Assembly (NCBI GenBank): GCA_910574195.1
Contig: CAJTBF010000006.1
Location: forward strand, 62,001-126,000
DNA length: 64,000 nt
Reading direction: 5' to 3'
From: Lachnospiraceae bacterium
Lineage (GTDB): Bacteria > Bacillota > Clostridia > Lachnospirales > Lachnospiraceae
The translations under genes and the position numbers were made by a program. Numbering within the stretch: position 1 is the stretch's first letter; every line of letters begins with the position of its first letter. The notes under the pieces were generated by a model, which saw only the letters and a list, made by a program, of their open reading frames with translations, did not search any database and had not been told where the DNA came from. Positions 60,705 through 64,000 of the stretch are shown piece by piece.

Positions 60705-62648
60705 TTATGCTTTTTTCTTGTTTTTTGTGTTGGTATAAGGATCAAATGTACGGCCGGAACCTTTGTAGAACCGACTGAACATTTCATAATATTCCAGACG
60801 GAGCACCTGTATGCCGACGATCAGTCCTTCCATTCCGCATACAAACAGGTTGCCGAGTATGACAACAACCCAGTTCAGTGATCCTTTTTCTGCCCCTGCC
60901 AGCATCAGTACCACTTCCATCATGGCCGCATGGCTGACGGCAAACGCGCCGATCCGGACAAAGGAAAGAGTATTGGAAAAATAGCTCAGCAGAGTTTCGA
61001 ATAATTCGAAGAATCCCTGCACCAGAAACATGGCTTTGCTTTCTTCCATTTTGTCTGCCCGTTTCTGAATTTTTTTCGTCAGCGGCTCCCGGAACAAAAT
61101 CAACAGCAGCGGAACGCCAAACATGACGGCCAGTACAATACCGCCGGGGGTTTTGTGCCCGGTCATAAACAGCACGATGGTTGCGACCACAGAACCGTAA
61201 AAAACAAGTCCTGCCACTCCGTTTACATCAAACCAGGCGGCCTCGATATCATGACTTCGCAGGGCGTTGATGATATGCAGCACCATGGACAACAAGATAA
61301 TGCCCATTCCAAAGGCGACGGCTACAACGAATACGGTGTTCAGCTTCCCGATGAACGGTAACGTGGTCATATGTTCAATGGGACGCAGCCAGACAGCATC
61401 AATGATGTCCTCGAATCCAAAGATACTGCCGAACAGGAATCCAAAGATTGTAGAGAATACGCCCGCCGTGGCCACAATACCGGCCAGCGGGATTCTCTTG
61501 AAATAATACAACAGTCCGCCGCCGATGAGCAGAAGTAATCCTTGTCCCACGTCGCCGAACATGGCGCCGAAAATAAAGGAATAGGTCAGACCGACGAACA
61601 TGGTGGGATCCATCTCATCATGGGCCGGGAGACCGTACATCTGTACATACATTTCAAAAGGCTTGAAGAGCTTTGGATTCTTCAGTTTTGTTGGAGGAGC
61701 GCCGAAATATGTTTCCCGGTCGTCTTCCACGACGACGAAGATCTTATCGTCGCCCTCGATTTCTTTTTGAAATTTTTCTACGTCTGTTTCGGACATCCAT
61801 CCGCAGAGAATGTAGAAATCTTCCTGATTATCCTTCATCCGTGCCGCCATTTTCCGGACGTCAAAGTTGTGGGATAATTCCTCCAGACGATTTTTGGAAG
61901 CAATAATCTGAGGCGCACGGTCGGAGAGCATCTGCGCGGCTTCCGCGTCCAGATCTTCAATCTCCCGGGTATGTTTGTCAATCTGCCTCTGAAGTTTTTT
62001 ATAGGCGTCGGAAGGACTTCCCTCGTAATGATCGGGCAGTGCAATCCGTTCAAAACGCAGGGAACGGAAAACGGCGTCTGCTTTCTGAGCCTCTCCGGGA
62101 GATACAAAATAAACACCGTATACATAACTTTCATCCCGTTCGCCTTCCGCAAAGATAGCGGTCAAATCATCCATAAGGTACTTTTGCAGTTTATAGTAAT
62201 ATTCAATGGCAATTCGTCCGAAGCGGTAAGTGATATACTTATAATGTAAAACCTGGTTCAGGTTGCAGTCCAGAGGCCGGAACGGTGCAATCATTTTCTG
62301 CTTTTCCAGAAGATCGCTAATTTTATTGCGCAGCTTTTCTTTTTTATCCTGTAAAACCTGATAATCGGCGGCAGCATTTTGAATGACTTCAAACATCCCG
62401 TCCAGCGTAAGATTTTGATCCGGTTTTACTTCTTCCGGATGCTCCAGAAGCGCGGCGAACTGTTCCGCCTGGGCCAGGGACTCCCGGTAAGGATTCATCT
62501 CCACGAAAGGTCTCAGATTGTCTACGGTCTTTAACTCTGACAGTGCAGATTCAAGCTGAATCTCATATTTCGAAAGATAGAGATCTGTAACCCGGTCAAT
62601 GTCATTGCGCGGACCGGAAATATTAATGAATTTCATTTTTACGATCAT
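60705..62648 (-). CDS. V-type ATP synthase subunit I (stator a subunit)
   Basis: A 647-residue subunit. The N-terminal half (about 1-330) is soluble and coiled-coil rich; the C-terminal half has seven or eight TM helices (MFVGLTYSFIFGAMFGDVGQ, LSYFSNTLSFVRIGAFAVSH). The conserved Arg that faces the rotor Glu is in the RIGAF region. It overlaps subunit C by four bases (ATGA), with GGAGG in the end of the upstream gene. Confidence 0.95.
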   Translation of the reverse strand: MIVKMKFINISGPRNDIDRVTDLYLSKYEIQLESALSELKTVDNLRPFVEMNPYRESLAQAEQFAALLEHPEEVKPDQNLTLDGMFEVIQNAAADYQVLQDKKEKLRNKISDLLEKQKMIAPFRPLDCNLNQVLHYKYITYRFGRIAIEYYYKLQKYLMDDLTAIFAEGERDESYVYGVYFVSPGEAQKADAVFRSLRFERIALPDHYEGSPSDAYKKLQRQIDKHTREIEDLDAEAAQMLSDRAPQIIASKNRLEELSHNFDVRKMAARMKDNQEDFYILCGWMSETDVEKFQKEIEGDDKIFVVVEDDRETYFGAPPTKLKNPKLFKPFEMYVQMYGLPAHDEMDPTMFVGLTYSFIFGAMFGDVGQGLLLLIGGGLLYYFKRIPLAGIVATAGVFSTIFGFLFGSIFGFEDIIDAVWLRPIEHMTTLPFIGKLNTVFVVAVAFGMGIILLSMVLHIINALRSHDIEAAWFDVNGVAGLVFYGSVVATIVLFMTGHKTPGGIVLAVMFGVPLLLILFREPLTKKIQKRADKMEESKAMFLVQGFFELFETLLSYFSNTLSFVRIGAFAVSHAAMMEVVLMLAGAEKGSLNWVVVILGNLFVCGMEGLIVGIQVLRLEYYEMFSRFYKGSGRTFDPYTNTKNKKKA

Positions 62649-63691
62649 TTTGTCTTACCTCCGATGTAAGCCAGCGTTTCGCCAGGGGATAGTCCATAAC
62701 GGATACATTCTATGGCGGTCGTCAGCTGTCTTAATTCTTCTTCTTTCAGAAACAGATACGTATTGATGGCGGCAATGGAATAAGGATCCTTGCGCCGGTC
62801 GCTGGTATAGAGACGGTAAAGACACTCCGTATACATCTGTTCAATCGTCAGGCTTCGCCCAAAATCGTAGTGCCGTGCATAGGATGTCTTTGCAAGTACT
62901 GCCTCAAATCCGTCCACCCCGTCTGCTTCTACCATTTCCCGAATCAGTGCAGTCGGAATCTTATACTGGATGGGAACAAGAAGAGAGTAGATATCGGCAG
63001 GCTGCATATGGTAATATTTTTTTGCCCGGTAGATCCATTGCATGTTCAGAAGATCGATCTTCGAACCGCAGTCTCTTGTATATAGTTCCAGTTCTTTTTT
63101 CTTGAGAATTTTTTTTCGCTCTTTCCACATGGCGGAAAGGTAATGCTGATTTAATGTCAGATCATAGTCAAATAGAGTGACCGTTTCGTTGTTCTGAAGT
63201 TTTTTTAATGGTTCGTAATACTCGGTTCCTTTTAGATTTTCTACCAGATCGTCGGTCGTTCTGGAAAGAATCAGCTTGTCAATGGAAACTTGCGTATATT
63301 TGTCAAAGAATGCTTTTTTGGAATTGAGATCAAAAGGTTCTGCGTAGCGGTTGATCACGATCCGCAGGCAGTAGTTGATCAGATTGATCTCATAGCGCTT
63401 TACCAGAAGTCGTAAAAATCTTCGCTGCGGCAATCCGCAGAAACGATAGATCTTGGAATATTCATAGTAAAGTTCCAGCAGCAGGATTTTTTCAATATCT
63501 CCGCGATGCAGTCTGTTCGTGTCTAACTCATTGAGCACATAAGTATAGGAAGAGTTTTCACGCAGATAGGATACGACTTCCGGCACATTATGCAGGGAGG
63601 CAATTTCTTCAAAATTTTCCTGCTTTAACAGGCGGGATTCCATGGCGCGCAGCTTAGTTACGATTCCACTGTATTGTAGTAGATTTCCCAT
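62645..63691 (-). CDS. V-type ATP synthase subunit C
   Basis: A 348-residue all-helical subunit of the AC39/NtpC family that caps the rotor ring and binds the central stalk. Seen: NLLQYSGIVTKLRAMESRLL at the start, EVVSYLRENSSYTYVLNELD, and ALRKEEL-type end LFLKEEELRQLTTAIECIRY followed by GLSPGETLAYIGG. Coupled to subunit I downstream by a four-base overlap, and starts 4 bases after the small G/H subunit. Confidence 0.94.
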   Translation of the reverse strand: MGNLLQYSGIVTKLRAMESRLLKQENFEEIASLHNVPEVVSYLRENSSYTYVLNELDTNRLHRGDIEKILLLELYYEYSKIYRFCGLPQRRFLRLLVKRYEINLINYCLRIVINRYAEPFDLNSKKAFFDKYTQVSIDKLILSRTTDDLVENLKGTEYYEPLKKLQNNETVTLFDYDLTLNQHYLSAMWKERKKILKKKELELYTRDCGSKIDLLNMQWIYRAKKYYHMQPADIYSLLVPIQYKIPTALIREMVEADGVDGFEAVLAKTSYARHYDFGRSLTIEQMYTECLYRLYTSDRRKDPYSIAAINTYLFLKEEELRQLTTAIECIRYGLSPGETLAYIGGKTK

Positions 63692-63695
63692 GTTT

Positions 63696-64000
63696 TTATA
63701 CCTCTGTGATTCGTTTTAAAATAGCCTGTGCGTAAGCGGTATGCCGCTCGTTGTATTCCTTTTCCAGCGCAGTGATGGCGGCGCAGCGTCCTCCACCCTG
63801 TGTATCCAGAAGTTCCTGTGTCTTCTGCTCCAGACGATCCCGTATTTTTCGGATTTCTTTGGATGTTTTCTGTTCCAGCTCGTTATCGAAGCGGGTACGC
63901 TTTTCCCGGTATTCCCGGTCCAGGACTTCCTTCTGTGCCTCCGCATGTTCTACAATTGCGGAAGCGGCAGATTCGATCTCTGACAATTTCCTGACGATAG
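63696..64000 (-). CDS. V-type ATP synthase small coiled-coil subunit (G/H), 5' end cut by window
   Basis: At least 100 residues of a charged coiled coil: SEIESAASAIVEHAEAQKEV then DREYREKRTRFDNELEQKTS. This is the peripheral-stalk partner of subunit E. A TTG at 63986 could be read as a start, but the frame continues to the window edge (RKLSEIESAA) in the way family members begin. The true start is therefore probably just outside. It is the first V-ATPase gene visible. Confidence 0.85.
   Translation of the reverse strand, partial: IVRKLSEIESAASAIVEHAEAQKEVLDREYREKRTRFDNELEQKTSKEIRKIRDRLEQKTQELLDTQGGGRCAAITALEKEYNERHTAYAQAILKRITEV

Overview
The window looks like chromosome of a Gram-positive anaerobe of the Lachnospiraceae (Clostridia) type. 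The evidence is: GC-moderate genes with strong AGGAGG-type ribosome binding sites, lipoprotein signal peptides, sugar ABC importers encoded without their own ATPase, a V-type ATPase operon, and a beta-mannan-oligosaccharide pathway organised like those of Ruminococcus albus and Roseburia. No rRNA, tRNA, insertion-sequence transposase, prophage or CRISPR array was seen. The genus cannot be fixed from the sequence alone.

Layout. 1-6.1 kb: an FtsX-type ABC permease, an unrecognised protein, a DUF1848 radical-SAM-like protein, a TfoX-N protein and an AraC/GyrI regulator. 6.1-10.3 kb: an accessory island with a DUF3990/DUF3791 toxin-antitoxin pair, a PUA/EVE-like plus Mrr endonuclease coupled to an HhH-GPD DNA glycosylase, and a Fic protein carrying a fused VbhA-like inhibitor. 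10.5-30.4 kb: a mannoside utilisation locus. It holds three tandem LacI regulators (with a ParE/Phd module between them and the transporter), an ABC importer, two GH130 phosphorylases, a cellobiose 2-epimerase, a YesL-like membrane protein, a CE2 esterase, a phosphohexomutase, a mannose-6-P isomerase fused to a ROK sugar kinase, and a GH36 alpha-galactosidase. 30.6-34.9 kb: a decayed region with a TetR-controlled ABC exporter whose ATPase has an internal deletion, plus fragments of EtfA and of an FAD-linked dehydrogenase. 35.2-46.9 kb: a large DUF5107-TPR protein, AraC and WYL regulators, an SPL-type radical SAM protein, an AAA/DUF4143 ATPase, a Nim-like flavoprotein and a two-component system. 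47.0-54.3 kb: an unusual operon that mixes a sugar-importer set with a membrane-fusion protein and a MacB-like membrane protein. 54.3-55.0 kb: a VapD-type pair. 55.2-64.0 kb: the V-type ATPase operon on the minus strand, running off the window.

How the genes fit. In the mannoside locus, imported (acetylated, galactosylated) manno-oligosaccharides would be deacetylated by CE2, stripped of galactose by GH36 and shortened by the GH130_2-like phosphorylase. The epimerase turns the reducing-end mannose of mannobiose into glucose, and the GH130_1-like phosphorylase splits mannosyl-glucose into mannose-1-P and glucose. The phosphohexomutase and isomerase carry mannose-1-P to fructose-6-P, and the fused ROK kinase domain can take the free hexose. 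In the sequence as given, the solute-binding protein and the first permease of this locus each carry a frameshift; these are either recent lesions or sequencing errors.

Two or three families of small palindromic repeats are scattered through the window. One has inserted in frame inside two genes (the DNA glycosylase N-terminus and the CE2 esterase), and another lies across the stop codon of the GH130_1 gene and inside the V-ATPase operon. The most plausible under-described system is the endonuclease/glycosylase pair at 7.4-9.4 kb. The importer/MacB-like hybrid operon at 44.8-54.3 kb comes next.
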